From: Tremella fuciformis
Lineage: Eukaryota > Basidiomycota > Tremellomycetes > Tremellales > Tremellaceae
DNA length: 64,000 bases
Direction of reading: 5' to 3'
Assembly: GCA_032768795.1 (NCBI GenBank)
Contig: CP136490.1
Location: 7,068,001-7,132,000 of the forward strand
Below are positions 45,962 through 58,443 of this stretch, one piece after another. Within the stretch, counting starts at the first letter, position 1. Every line of letters begins with the position of its first letter. The translations under genes and the position numbers were made by a program. The notes under the pieces are model-generated. The model had not been told where the DNA came from and did not search any database. It saw only the letters and a list, made by a program, of their open reading frames with translations.

Positions 45962-48284
45962 TTAGGCCTTCATGTAACGCCAGTCGCCGAGGACCTTACC
46001 CACGTTGAGCTCGAACCGTCTCAGTCGTGCCGCTCTGACCACCGAGCTCTGACTTTCAAGCTTGATGGCGCGATTGCCGGAAGGCGAACGAGTGGGCATC
46101 GAGTCTCGGTGACAGACGTGTCCGTTGCGGTCGGAGATAGAACAGCTGGAAAGCTCAGATTTGCAACCAGAACTGGCTGAAGATCCGTTTTCCCACTCGG
46201 ATGCGCGAAACGGCTTTGGAGACTCGAGGGAAGCCGCTTTGCGTGTGACGACCTTCCGGTTGCGACTCAGGTGCCGCCGTTTGACCGTCTTGATCGCCTC
46301 CATCTTCTCGTCTTCCGTATCATATTCTTCGTTCGGATGCGCTTTTGGCTTGGTGGGGGACGACCGGCCGAAACCGCCGATCGTGAAATCTGTCGAGGTC
46401 TGAAGTATGGCTGAACCCATCATTCTCATCTGCCGCTTGGTCTCTTCCTGGCGGCCGCGCTTCTGGGGCTTTGACGAACGAGTGTCCGGAAGGTGATCAT
46501 AGTAATCGCTCATCTCCCTCTGCTCCGCCCGAATCGCGTCCATGTTTTGAAGCAGTTGCAGATCCTGCAGCCGATCATCGCCCAGAGTCGAGCTGAACCA
46601 CGCGTCTCTTTCCGCGATCATCAGTTCTTGGCCGCCCGGCTGCACCAGATGGCCGAAGAATGCCGGCAGGAGGAAATGGTCTAGACCGCCCAGTTGAGGC
46701 ATCACACAGTTTGGCGATAATGAAAGGGGACGAAACAACTCGACAAGAGCCTGGAGCTCAGGCAGCGGACTATGGCGAGCTACGGGACATTCCTGGGAGT
46801 CATCCAATTATGATCGCATGTCTGGTGTGTGACCTACGATGTTGAAGGGCCATTGACCATGCGGGCGCTCGATCGCTGCTTCGGCCAGTCTGTCGAGGAA
46901 AGCGTTATGCCGGACGGTCCATTCCGCGGTTTTGACCTCTACGAAGTTGACGTGCACAATACGCTTGTCGACGTTCCACACACGTCTTCCGTCTACATCG
47001 AACGTACGACAGCCTGAGCATTTGGCGCGGCGTTCACAAGCGTGGAAGCGGGTCAAGGAAGCATCAAGCGTCGTGTAAGCCAACAAGGATGGGTCGTGCT
47101 CGACCGCGGCAAATATCGTTCTTTTGTAGCGGTCCACATGAACCTAATGCGTTGGCTGAGCAAACCGAATTGACAGCGCTACTACTCACAGGCTGGCCAA
47201 AATGCCGAGCCACAGCTTTGATGGCCTCCTCCCAGCTTATGATCAGTCCCGTAGCGACGTCTTCGGAACGCGGAGCTTACCCAAAACACCAGGTGTTCAG
47301 AAAGAAGATGGTATCGCTAGGGTACATCTCCATTTGGCGTATCAGCTCCTGGAGGACCGGTCCCTTATCTGGCATATCCCCTGTGCCAAGCCTGAGACTA
47401 AGCATGGGAACCTCTGAAGGGTCGACAACTCACATCGCTGCTGTATCGAGATAGATCCGTTGAAGCATTCGTTGACCAAAAGCCTGTTGTGGACGATTGA
47501 CTGAAGACGCTACTGGCTCTATAAACTCTTGCAAGATGGGGTGCTGGCGGAGGTTCTTCAGCACTTCAGATTCTGCACGGACGTCTCCGGTATGTAGCAC
47601 AGCGCAGTCATTGGATCTGATCAAGAACCTGGCAATCAGTGTTCAGGTTTGAGAGTGAAGGGCGTCCCTACATCGCCGATCCCGGACAATGATTGGCGTC
47701 TAAAGCGGTTATGGTGACGCGTACGGGGTTGTGACCCTCGTCATAGCCAAGATCGTATGTGCGAGGACATCCATACGGTAGCTCTTCCTGCTGTTTAGAG
47801 ACCCGTCGTCTGTGAAAAACCAAAGACGGACAATCATGTCTACGACAGACCTCCCCTCCCGTCTCATCTTTGCACGCAGTCCCGGAAACCGGAAGCGCGG
47901 AGTCTCCTTGATGCCTTCCAGCAGGAGCTTTCTGTCGCTCTCGCCTTCAAGTCTTAACAGCATTCGCTTCGTATCTGGCGTGCAAACAATCCTGCCGGTA
48001 AAATCCGAAGTCAGACCAAGGAGGTGATCGGAATGGACGTGGGTGAGGAGGTAGAGCTGAGCAGGCGGTGCACGACGAGACCCTGATTGTTGAACGCGAC
48101 GAGCTTGCGATGGTCCAGCTTCTTGTGTGGGCGCTCGGACTACACGATCAGGAATGAGCCAGCCGCCTGGCGGAGGCGCAGTGAAGCAGTCGACTCGGAT
48201 CTGCGGAAACTCGAGGATGTGCCCATCTGTATGTAAGGCTTCATCACGTCAATGTGGATGGCATTCACTGTAGATGCCCGCCAT
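45962..48284 (-). CDS. Artemis/SNM1-type beta-CASP DNA nuclease
   Basis: Metallo-beta-lactamase/beta-CASP nuclease of the DCLRE1/Pso2 group, acting in DNA crosslink or break repair. ATG 48282-48284; exon 1 MAGIY joins NGHILEFPQIRVDCF across an intron (the NG-x-I-x-EFP start is typical). Then LYLLTHVHSDHLLGLTSDFT (HxHxDH), RIVCTPDTKRMLLR, TITALDANHCPGSAMFLI (His motif 3), VLHTGDVRAE (Asp motif 4), RIYLDTA (motif A), MPDKGPVLQELIRQMEMYPS, TIFFLNTWCFGWEEAIKAVA, VHVDRYKR and PVARHSPLPELQALVELF (the HS..PEL motif of the family). The C-terminal exon (45962 to about 46790) is a basic disordered tail (KRRHLSRNRKVVTRKAA) as in Artemis. The Pso2 zinc finger is not seen, hence Artemis-like. Splice sites inferred. 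Confidence 0.85.
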
Positions 48285-48600
48285 GACGCTCGACGGCAAA
48301 ATCGCTGGCCTCGACACGATATGATCGACTATGGATGGAAAGGCAACATGTAATGCTCAACGGGAAAACTTCGAGATACGGGTGGACATCTGATGTGGAG
48401 GCCGGTTGAGTCAACCTCCACGGCGGCGACTACTGCAAGTCGATGCCCGAGCTGAAGATACCAGTGAAATGCGGAGAATGCAGTGCAGATGCATCGCGAG
48501 AACTAAGACAAGCAACAACGGTACGATAATGGTGTCTAGTAGCACAAACAAAGATGCTGAGAAATAGCGTATGTACAACCTCTAGATTTGCACCCAGTCA
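48285..48600. promoter_or_regulatory. Promoter region of the nuclease gene
   Basis: 316 bases between the FYVE gene stop and the nuclease ATG, both on the minus strand; no site recognised. Confidence 0.4.
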
Positions 48601-49905
48601 TCAAGCAAGAATGATGGTCTTCCTTTCATCCGAAGGGGTCGTGACCGGGGTCCTGCGCAGACCGCTGGCTCGGAGCCGTATAGGTCCATCGATAACAAGA
48701 CCGCCCTGGGGCATCTCGCCATCCTCGTCAGGCATGAAGTCTTGCTTCTTGTAACCCCACATCTCGGGTATCCACAGCTCGCCAGCATTGTTCTCCCCAA
48801 AGCGTCGTTGACGGAGGGAGAGGCGCTGGTGCTCTTTGACTTTGGCGGTACGGCGCGCGTGCAGTGAGGGAGCGAAGAGCGGGGCTGCGGCGGGGACAGG
48901 CGACTTGATAGACGAGTGCGAAGCGCAGGCGGCGAGAGGATAGAGCGACAGCACCCCGTTTGAATCCATCCATGAGCGGATGGGCGCGAGTGTTGGAGTG
49001 ACATTCTCGTCCAGCTCTTGGGTGAAGAAGGGGCGGCGGCAAATGAGGGCTGAGGCGGAAAGCGGGTCTTCCGATTCCGGAGTGAGCAACTGTGTCGATG
49101 CGGCCGACGCCGACTGGTCAGACATGCTGCTCCGCTGGCGGTCGAGCGGTGAATCGGACCGAGGGAAGCACGCATCGCACACGCGTTCAGTGGCAACTCG
49201 ACCGGCGGGCCCCATGTGGGGGCTCGATGGAGAGGTCTGGTGAAGGAGAGGTCGGCGTTGCGAAGAGTGATCGGCGCACACGAGGTTTCCACAGGCGCGA
49301 CAGTGATGTCTGCGGGGACCGAAGAGGGTATGTGGTGCTGAGAAGATGACTGAGCACTCAGGGATAGAGCACAGCGCCGAGTCTTCATCCGGTTGCCACT
49401 GCTCCTTGGGGATGGCAACACCGTGTGCGCCGAGGGAGTAGAAGCTGAGAAGGCCTGTCGAGGTGCTGTTGGATCGCTCGAGAGATGGGCGATCAGGCTC
49501 GGCGAGGTCGGTCGACCGACCAGGGGAGGATGGTCGGCCCCAGCCACTGGGACCAGCGGGCATGGATGGGAAGTAGGACGAGTGCTGGGAAGAGAACATG
49601 CTGCGGGAGGAAGCCGAGGGGGATCGACAGCCCGCTGGGGAGTCTGATGGCGATCAGCGCTGTCCTCAGGGAGGTCATGTAAGAGAGCGGGGAGTGGTGA
49701 TTGATGGGTCACGCGACTACTCACGTTGCCGCCCGGTTACCCAACCGCCGCGCTCCATCAAGCGCGAGGTCTCGTGCATCTCAAGCTTTGTCGAGTGGGA
49801 TTCTGACATGGATGCCTGGCGCGACTTGGCCTGCGGCGCAAGGTCGCTCGGCCGGTGTTGTTGCAAGAGGGAGGAGTGATCAGACGATGACGAAGAGTGG
49901 GACAT
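48601..49905 (-). CDS. FYVE zinc-finger protein
   Basis: ATG 49903-49905 (MSHSSSSSDHSSLLQQHRPS); exon 1 joins exon 2 in frame near 49733/49650 (GRQH-SPAGCRSPS). A Ser/Pro linker leads to the FYVE domain: WQPDEDSALCSIPECSVIFS, LFGPRRHHCRACGNLVCADH (the RRHHCRxCG PI3P-binding core) and RVATERVCDACF. The first Cys pair is C-x4-C instead of the usual C-x2-C. A poorly conserved region follows and a C-terminal block LWIPEMWGYKKQDFMPDEDG ending DERKTIILA (stop 48601-48603). FYVE domains bind phosphatidylinositol 3-phosphate on endosomes or vacuole, so a trafficking or nutrient-signalling role is likely. Exact orthologue not identified. Confidence 0.82.
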
Positions 49906-51427
49906 GTTGTCGAGGGGCCAGAGTGGACGTTTGGCTCCACTGAAAAGGAGATGGGGGCAGCGTCGTCCGTATATGGACAAGAGACTGTGTGAACGAGAAG
50001 AGATGTGGTCGTGTGAGAGGAGACTGAGCTCCACAAGAGACAGTTAGACTGAGGAGAATTGAATGATCCCGACGTCTATAGGCCAGAGACAGGCTGGCAG
50101 TCTCGTCCGTCCATCCGGAATCCGACAGCCGGGCGAGGCGAGCGGGGGAGACAAAGTCGCAACTAACGGAGATTCGGAGTGATTGACGAGGTCCCTGCGC
50201 CCCTTTACCGCCGGTCGGGGGAGTGCCTTTTCAGGACTTTGTACCGCTTGAGTCACTATGCTTAAGAGCGCAGCCACGGACGTTGCGCCCTCGGGACAGG
50301 ACAGGGAAGTGACACGCATGGTTTGATCAGGGCCGGTACGGTCGGGTCGAAAGGGTGTTCCGAGGATTGCGGTCCGAGCGCAGGGTGTTCGGCTAGAGAC
50401 CAGGCAACTGCAGGGCCTTTAGGGTCGGGGCTTCGCTTGTCGCTGATCCCTAGGCACACGTCGTTAATTGAGGCAAACGCGGCTAAGCGGTAGACCCTCT
50501 CTGTCGGGTTGATAGTATGGCCGACAAAAGCCGCGAACGGGCAGTGTCGACGAGCGAGGTATGGCAATGCAAGGCTGGTTCGGTACGCTGCGGATGTAGG
50601 GAGATGCCAAAAGCCGCTGCCCTCCCTACCCCGTGATCGTCTAGGCGAGCATCCCTTTGCATCCCTGGTCCAACGGCCGACCCCCGATCAATACAGTGGC
50701 AAGTACGAAGTACGACGACGGTCGCATCGGCATCGCTTCCGACCCTCCCGACGCTGGAGGGCGCGGGGGCGGGGCGTCGTTTCACTTTCTCGCCCACCTC
50801 GCTGTACTTCGGACCACTTCTCGGCCGTCCGATGCATCCATTCCGTCCCGATGTCTGTCGTCTCCTGTAGAAACACGCACCCAACAGCACATGGTTACCT
50901 CTCTTCCCATACAAAGCCACCGCCCGCCTGTCTTGGAAACGGCCAACGACCGCCAGTTTCCGCTTGCATCTGACGCTTCATCCAGCTCGGACCTTTTTCA
51001 CTGCCACGTGACCGAGTTACCAGAGTCAGAGTCAGGCTGAACTTCCGAGTGCTTGGCCCCGCGTCAAACGGAGATGCTAATGGCCTCTGACGTCGATGGA
51101 CCAAAACGCCCAATTCAAGCATAAGAGCTCCACGTCTCCACAATCATTCGACCAGCACTGCGATAGCTGTCATTGCTCGACTATTTGGCTCGACATGTGG
51201 GTTCGTGCCGAGGGCAGCATGACGAAATGTGATGCGTCACTCCTACGAGGCACCACGCCGACCCGGTTTCAACGGGTCCTAGCTGATCTGCAAGAGCGCT
51301 TGGCCAGTTTGACTCCAGGCCAGGCTTGGCGAGGAACATGCATGGTGCTTCAAGGTCGAAGCTCGACTCTATGATGACGCGTGGGAACATTGTCGACTGG
51401 CAATCACTCTCGATGAGCCGTCCATAT
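49906..51427. promoter_or_regulatory. 1.5-kb intergenic region
   Basis: Upstream of the minus-strand FYVE gene and downstream of the CBS gene. Open frames on the plus strand (50509-50973, 50657-51040, 51096-51374) lack recognisable domains or good starts. One ACGCGT near 51377. No repeat or RNA recognised. Confidence 0.4.
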
Positions 51428-52244
51428 TCAACCGCGACGCTTCACGAAGGTCCAATCGTCAGCAAAGGTCCAATGCAGTGAGTGACAAGCAGGCGAAGTC
51501 TCACCTCGAGGTCCTGCTGAGTCACAACTGCCATTACCCATTTCCGCTCTGCGTCAGTGACTGCAATCGTCAACCAGCCTGCCCCTCCATCTACCACCGC
51601 AGCCGAGAGGCTCACCGAGAGCAAAGTCTGTTGAGCTATTCTTGAAGAAGTCTTCGAGTTCCTCCAGAGGGGTCAGAGGGTGGATGATGGTATACGGGTG
51701 GGACTGCGAGTAGCCAGAGAAGCGTGTTGTGTGCTTAGCTGTATGTCAGGGGCGGCTCTGCCCCGGGGTCTCTCGCCGACGGAGAACCATGGTGTCAAGG
51801 TGGCTCAACTGCACGACTCACAGACTGGGTCTTCTGGGTTAATTTTGCCCGCCTTGAACTTCTCCATGATCTTTGGAATATATAGGTAGCCTACTGGCCT
51901 TCGCCGGTCATTCAGAATTCTTCCCCGTGAGCTTGCTTGGCTTTGCCAGAGAGATCTGGCAGGGGTAACGCACGGTAACTGGTCAAATTCGCGCTCGAAG
52001 GCCTTCTCTATTGCCAGTCCTAATGGTGCGTCCTCCTCCAAACAGTACGCGGGAGGCAACTGGAGATCCTAGTGCATGAGTTGTGACTATCGCGGCCACC
52101 GAGACGCGTCGGTGGCCCATCGTATCCAGCATTGCTCACCTCGACGACCGCCCCTCTGTACTTGGCTTTTAAAGGCAGCGCGGGCGTGGGTGTCGTGTCC
52201 TTGTCCATACTTGACCAGAGTCCAGCCGAGGTGACTGGATGCAT
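51428..52244 (-). CDS. CBS-domain protein
   Basis: Small adenosine-ligand-binding protein with a CBS pair. ATG 52242-52244 (MHPVTSAGLWSSMDKDTTPT); exon 1 ends KAKYRGAVVE; exon 2 DLQLPPAYCLEEDAPLGLAI, EKAFEREFDQLP; exon 3 RRPVGYLYIPKIMEKFKAGK, INPEDPV; exon 4 SHPYTIIHPLTPLEELEDFF, KNSSTDFAL; exon 5 VTDAERKWVMAVVTQQDLE, which is the classic end of a second CBS motif. A final short exon gives RRG and TGA (complement of 51428-51430). The exon between PEDPV and SHPYT is not certain. Fungal relatives of this layout exist as uncharacterised CBS proteins. Divergent from the ABCD gene by 178 bases. Confidence 0.75.
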
Positions 52245-52422
52245 CAACCTTGATCACGTCGCTCGAACCGTCGTCATCGCCCTCCGGCCGGTTATCGACC
52301 TCGTCTCTTGTGCCGGTGAATTCACCTGCCATCCAGTCAATCCGGTTGTTCTTCGCATTCCATCCTTTCTTCAAAGCCAAATAGCAAACCGACGTACCTG
52401 CTCGGCAGAGATTCCCCTCAAC
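52245..52422. promoter_or_regulatory. Short divergent promoter, CBS and ABCD genes
   Basis: The two ATGs (52244 minus, 52423 plus) are 178 bases apart, the tightest divergent pair in the window. No specific binding site recognised. Confidence 0.45.
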
Positions 52423-55400
52423 ATGGGAGCGGCATCTACGGTCGCGGCTGCCAGATGGCCAGGCCATCTTCAAGGGCATCACCGGCGCATCCTGGCGTTC
52501 ACGCTACTCACCCTCGTCTTGGCTCGATCAGCGCCGCTTCAGTCGGGCAACCCGGTATGGCAAGCTATCACCTTGAAGGCTTGGAGAGATCTCAGGCGGG
52601 AGAAGAAGGATGAGAGACGGCGCCGAGAGGCACAGACACCCTTGTAGGTGCATCAGCTGTTCACTAATCACGCGCTCATGCATGAGAAACACACCCGCCC
52701 TTGAGAAGAAGCTCGTTGATCTGGTGAGTCGCCCTAACCAGCTGAAGAAGGAGCTCAAGGCCAGTATATCCCTGGTCCATCGGGCTCGCGAACTCTTCTG
52801 GTCCCTCATATGGGAAGGATAGCCAAGGTCCATATCACACCGACCCCGACTGAAGTGTACAAATCGCACCTGAAGCTATTCCCGCCTCTCAAGCCTGGAC
52901 AAAAGCTGGGCGTGAACAAGCAATTTTGGCGCATGCTGGCAGCCGTTCTGCGTGTGGCCTTCCCCAGGTGAGTCCATTCGCCCTATGAGAAGATCTCAGC
53001 TGAAGCCAAGTAAAACGGGCAAAGAGGCCTTCTTGCTGGTCTTACATACCTTCTTCTTGGTGGCCAGGACAGTTCTCAGCGTCATGGTAGCACGGCTTGA
53101 TGGTAGGATCGTGCGAGATCTGGTTGGTCGCCCGTTCACGCGTGCATTCCGTGGCTCACATATCAGGTGTCCGCGAACGGGAAGGGCTTTTTGAGAGGCT
53201 TGGGATGGTGGTTTGCTCTAGCTATCCCAAGCACTTACACGAACTCGATGGTGAGTCTTCTCGTTGGGAGTGAACATCTCTCACGGTATTAGATCCGCTT
53301 CCTCGAGCGGAAGCTTGCGCTCGCTTTTCGGACAAACCTTACGAGATACATCCATGACATCTATTTGTTGGTTTCGAGCATATCATGGTGACGTGGCTGA
53401 ATGTTCAGAAGCGGCAATCTGAATTACTACAAGTTTGGCTTGGGGCTCGGAGCCGTCGCCGCTCCACTACCAGACCAAAAGTCGAAGAGCGGCGACAGAT
53501 CTTCCCTCGGAGCGGCGGACGCAGCTGCAGGTGGCGCCGATCAGTGTGTACTAAGTCATATGCCTTGAACGTCGCTCATGAACAGGCTCATTACCACAGA
53601 TCTAGCTAAATTCTGCGACTCATTGGCGGCGTTGTAGTAGGTCCGCCAAATTCATGTGCACCAGCAGTTGACTGGCCTCAGCGGGAACCTAGGGAAACCC
53701 GCTCTTGATCTTGTCATCTTCACATCTCAGCTGGCCGCGGCCCTAGGACCTCTCGGGACGATCGGACTATTCGCAAATTATGGCTTCACTGCATGGATAC
53801 TTCGGGCTGCAACACCAGCTTTCGGTCGGATGGCGGCGACTGAGGCGAGGCTGGAGGGTGAATATCGTTCTGGCCTTGGCCGCATTGGGCGAGACGGAGA
53901 AGAAGTAGCGTGAGCTCAGAAACCCTCCCCTCGTCAAGCAAGCTGATAGCCAGATTTTACAATGGGGGCAAACGCGAGATGGGTATCGTGCTATCAGCGT
54001 ACAAGAGGCTTGCCGAACACGTGCATTCCGTCTTCGCAGTAAGTTGTCATATGGCAGTCGTGAAAATGTGCTCATGAGCAGGTTCGCATTCCTTATGGGT
54101 ACGATCCGCTGATTCGGCGTGCGAATGAGGGTCTGATTTACAGAATGACCGAGGATTTTGTGATCAAATACCTGTGGTCTGCTTGCGGATATGCTCTCAT
54201 GTCTATTCCGATCCTGTTCCCTGCCGTCAAACAACTGGCACTGGTAGCGCATGGCGCACATCATGAGGTCGCCTCGCGGACAGAGAGTAAGTATCTCGCA
54301 TGATGAGCTTGCTCGACCCTAAAGGTTAGGCTACGTCTCGAATCGCCGACTGCTACTCTCGCTAGCTGATGCTGGTGGTCGATTGATGTATTCTGGAAAG
54401 GACCTGGCAGAACTCTCTGGCTACACAAGTCGAGTTTACTCCTTGCTCGCTTCGCTTCATGCGCTGGACAACGGGATTTATGCTGCCAATCCACGACCAG
54501 ATTTCCTTTCGCCCAATGAGGTACGTCAGGGTATGCCTGTTTGCTCCTCGCTGAGTGATAGCCGTTCTATGACATGTCAAATGTTCGCGGCAAAGTCACA
54601 ATAGGCCCACAGCACCTTCTGCTTGAAGGAGTACCAATTGTCGCACCTGCAGCGGGAGCAGGCGCGGAAAGGGGAGGCGAGGAGCTCCTCCGATCGCTTG
54701 ATCTTAGGGTGGAGAAGGGGGAGCATACTCTCATCACTGGTCCGAAGTACGTGCGCTATGACTTTGCTTCCAATATGCTGACGATACTAGTGGTGTGGGC
54801 AAGACTTCGATTGCTCGAATCATCGCCCAGCTGTGGCCTACCTGGGGAGGGGTGATGGAGCGACCTGCACATGGCGAGGGCGGAGTGTTTTTCCTCCCAC
54901 AACGAGCGTATCTCAGCATTGGCAGTCTACGCGATCAGTGAGTCGTTTTGGCCCTGGTGACGTCCGTGCTCATTCACCCAGAGTAATCTAGTCAGCTTGA
55001 TGTCCACCTTCGTCTGCTCCATACTGACTAAGTAGCCCGGAGACCTACGCTGAGATGAAAGCGCGAGGCCGGACTGATAGCGAGCTCATGAGTATCCTCG
55101 GACAAGTTCATCTTGAGTACCTGCCTTCACGCGAAGGCGGATGGGAGACACGCAAAGAATGGAAAGACGTGTTGTCGTATGTGTCATCAAAGCCCGGTCC
55201 GGTTGAACTGACCACATAGCGGCGGTGAGAAGCAGCGGATGGGGATGGCACGTCTCTTGTGAGTCGTACAATCCGGGTTTGACGACGACAGAGCTGACAT
55301 TAGCTATCACCGTCCAACATATGCGATCCTTGACGAGTGCACTTCGGCCGTGTCGAGTGATGTCGAAGGCCTGATGTATGAACACGCGAAAGCCCTTGAT

Positions 55401-55768
55401 ATCACCCTCGTCACGATCTCGTCAGTCCCCCTCTACTTCGGTCCGTCGATGTCGATACTGATCTGAATAGTCATCGACCATCTCTGCTAAAATACCACAA
55501 CCGCCATCTGCGCCTGGGCGAGTCCGCTTCGGCTCCTCCCAGTTCACCTCTGGCTTCTCGCAAATCGCAGATATTCACGGATCCCGTGCCAGCCTCCACA
55601 ACCTTGAAAGGCTGGCAGCTCACTGTCCTCGCATCCACCACAGCGGAAGAGAAAGTCGAGCTTGATCTCGAAATACAGAGGCTCGAGAAGGTGCTAGGGA
55701 CGGACGTAGATTTGTGGGAAAATAGACTGAAGGAGATAAACCTGGAACTAAGCGGCAAGGCTAGGTAG
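52423..55768 (+). CDS. Peroxisomal ABCD half-transporter (Pxa1/Pxa2/ALD family)
   Basis: Imports very-long-chain acyl-CoA into peroxisomes for beta-oxidation, as a dimer of half-transporters. ATG 52423; about a dozen short introns. N-terminus with a hydrophobic segment ([18 protein letters not shown]); then [59 protein letters not shown] and [20 protein letters not shown] (ABCD transmembrane domain with the EAA-like region), [36 protein letters not shown]. Nucleotide-binding domain: Walker [15 protein letters not shown] across an intron, [18 protein letters not shown] (Q-loop), signature [14 protein letters not shown], Walker [22 protein letters not shown]-loop [19 protein letters not shown]-terminal coiled region ends LSGKAR, TAG 55766-55768. 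Confidence 0.88.
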
Positions 55769-56234
55769 GTCATAAGTAGGTCAGAAGGGATGTGCCCGAG
55801 TCGCTCTGTGTTACTGCCATAGAAGGTTACACGTTTCACATACAGTTGTAGAGGATCCAAGTTGTTGCATATCTGTATGTCTGTATTGCTGTTGGAGAAT
55901 CGAAAATGCATGTTGGGAACCTTGTGACCCCCCTCATCATCGGTCATTTCAAGACCTCCCGGCGGGCCAAAGAGGTTCTCAATGGTCGTTCTGAGATGAT
56001 CCGACTTCGTTCAGTACGACCACGGCTGTCGACTCGCCCGATTTTGAGAGCAGACGAGGGCCGTAGCGGGCATCTGGTAGAGAATGAAAGACCACTCTAT
56101 GCGCATTCGAAGCAGTTTCATAGGTTCGTTTGCGGGGGGTTTACGTAACAATGCTTTTCCCAGCACAAAAGTTAAGATCAAAGGTGAGCGGTTCACTCCT
56201 CAACGACCTCATTTCCCTCTCTTTTCCAATCAAT
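55769..56234. other. 466-base intergenic region upstream of ELP3
   Basis: ELP3 promoter. An in-frame ATG at 56151 could extend the ELP3 N-terminus; otherwise nothing recognised. Confidence 0.4.
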
Positions 56235-58284
56235 ATGATCGCGCCACCCCAATCTCAAGCCGAGCTTCACCTTCTTGCTGTGTCGGCTGTCGTACGCGAG
56301 CTCATTGCGCATCACGAGAATCCGTCAGCGTCAGGAAGCAAAGATGGCGGCGCTCCGAATGTCATGGCGATCCGAATGCGCACTGCTAAGAAGTACGGCC
56401 TGCAGGCCATACCGCGTCTTACCGATGTGCTCGCTGCTGTTCCTGAGGACTGGAAGGATCGGCTACGCGGGTGGCTGAAGGCGAAACCAGTCAGGACGGC
56501 TAGTGGCGTGGCGGTCGTGGCGGTCATGTGCAAGCCCCACCGTTGTCCACACGTTGCCATGACGGGCAACATCTGCGTGTGGGCTACACAGCTCCGATGT
56601 GCACCGGCTCGCTGATTGCCAGGTATTGTCCTGGAGGACCCGACTCAGACTTCGAATACTCGACGCAGTCGTATACCGGCTATGAGGTGAGCTTGGCGGC
56701 GCACCTCCCGGGTGGAGCTGATGATAGCCCACTTCAATGAGAGCCATCCGTGGCAGGTACGACCCCTACGAGCAGACCAGAGGTCGAGTCGACCAGCTGC
56801 GCGGTCTTGGGCATAGCGTCGATAAGGTCGAGATCATGTCAGCTTTGTTCAAACGTACAGAGTATTTCAGCTGACATTGAGTTTGATGGGGGGCACGTTC
56901 ATGTCCATGCCCGAAGACTACCGCCACAAATTCATCGCGGGCCTCCATAACGCTCTAAGTGGGCACACGGGCGACGATGTGGACGAAGCGGTCAAGTGAA
57001 TCTGTCCAAACGACACATCCTGTTTCATGCTGACTATCAGGTTTTCTGAGCAGAGCAAGACGAAGTGCGTTGGGATCACCATCGAAACACGACCGGATTA
57101 CTGTCTCAAGCCGCACCTGAGGTGCGTCTGTTCCACGAAACTGAGGACCTCCCTAATGTTCAGTCAAATGCTCCGATATGGTTGCACTCGTCTCGAGATC
57201 GGCGTTCAGTCGGTCTATGAGGATGTCGCAAGAGACACTAATCGCGGTCATACTGTCCGAGCGGTATCCGAGTCTTTCCACATGGCCAAAGATGCCGGCT
57301 ACAAGATCGTGGCTCATATGATGCCTGATCTGCCCAACTGCGGAACGGAACGAGATATTTGGCAGTTTCAAGAGTTTTTCGAGAATCCAGCCTTCAGGAG
57401 TGACGGTCTGAAACTATACCCAACCCTTGTCATCCGCGGGACCGGTAAGTGATGTGTCTTATCTATCCCTAATGCCAAATACCGTCACATTGACCAATTT
57501 TGAGCTGATTGTCAGGCTTGTACGAGCTGTGGCGTACCGGAAAGTATAAGAACTACCCTCCAAACGCCCTGGTGGACATTGTGGCCAGAATCATGGCCCT
57601 TGTACCTCCCTGGACCCGAGTTTACCGTGTGCAGCGCGACATTCCGATGCCTCTCGTATCCTCGGGCGTAGAGAACGGCAATCTCCGCGAGCTGGCCTTG
57701 GCCCGAATGAAAGACTTTGGCGCCGAGTGCCGAGATGTGCGATACCGCGAAGTCGGGGTGAGTGCTTGGTGATTTAAGTACAAATCTGACAAACAGCTGC
57801 ACGAGATTCACAACCGAGTCCGGCCGTCCGACCTAGAACTGCTTCGTCGAGACTACACCGCCAACGGAGGCTGGGAGACGTTCTTGTCGTACGAAGATCC
57901 TGAGCAAGACATCCTCGTGGGACTACTGCGATTGAGGAAATGCTCAGAGGACGGGACTTTCCGCAAAGAGCTAGTGGACGTGGAGGGCGGCTGCAGTCTT
58001 GTCCGGGAGCTGGTTGGTCCTACTTTCCTTGATTACTCACTCACAGCACGATGACTGACTCGCAGCACGTATATGGCACCGCCGCGCCGGTGCATTCGCG
58101 CGATCCCAAGAAATTCCAGCATCAAGGTATCGGGACGTTGTTGATGGAGGAGGCGGAGAGGATAGCTAGGGACGAGCATGGTTCCGGTCGAATCGCTGTC
58201 ATTTCCGGTGTCGGCACCCGAGACTACTATCGTCGACTCGGGTACTGGCTCGAGGGGCCATACATGGTCAAAGACCTCTTGTAG
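56235..58284 (+). CDS. ELP3: Elongator catalytic subunit Elp3 (radical SAM plus acetyltransferase)
   Basis: Catalytic subunit of Elongator, which makes the carboxymethyl side chain of wobble uridine-34 in tRNA. Start chosen at 56235 ([20 protein letters not shown]); the frame is open to an ATG at 56151. Landmarks: [40 protein letters not shown], then [20 protein letters not shown] carrying the radical-SAM Cys cluster, [130 protein letters not shown], and the GNAT domain [42 protein letters not shown] 58282-58284. Near identical to other eukaryotic Elp3, complete, several short introns. Confidence 0.95.
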
Positions 58285-58443
58285 CATATTGTGAATGTAC
58301 GAGTATCGTCATACCAATGGATTCAAGGTACTGCATCTCTTCATTTTAGATCAACTCAAATTAGTCGGCTATTGTCTATTCGACATCAGATCTCCGCCTG
58401 CTTTTGCTCTCCCCACCCATTTACGACAAGCACAGCACGCGAA

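Noticed and set aside
50509..51040. Overlapping plus-strand frames in the 1.5-kb gap
   Set aside because: No good ATG or protein-like conservation; composition follows the GC-rich background.
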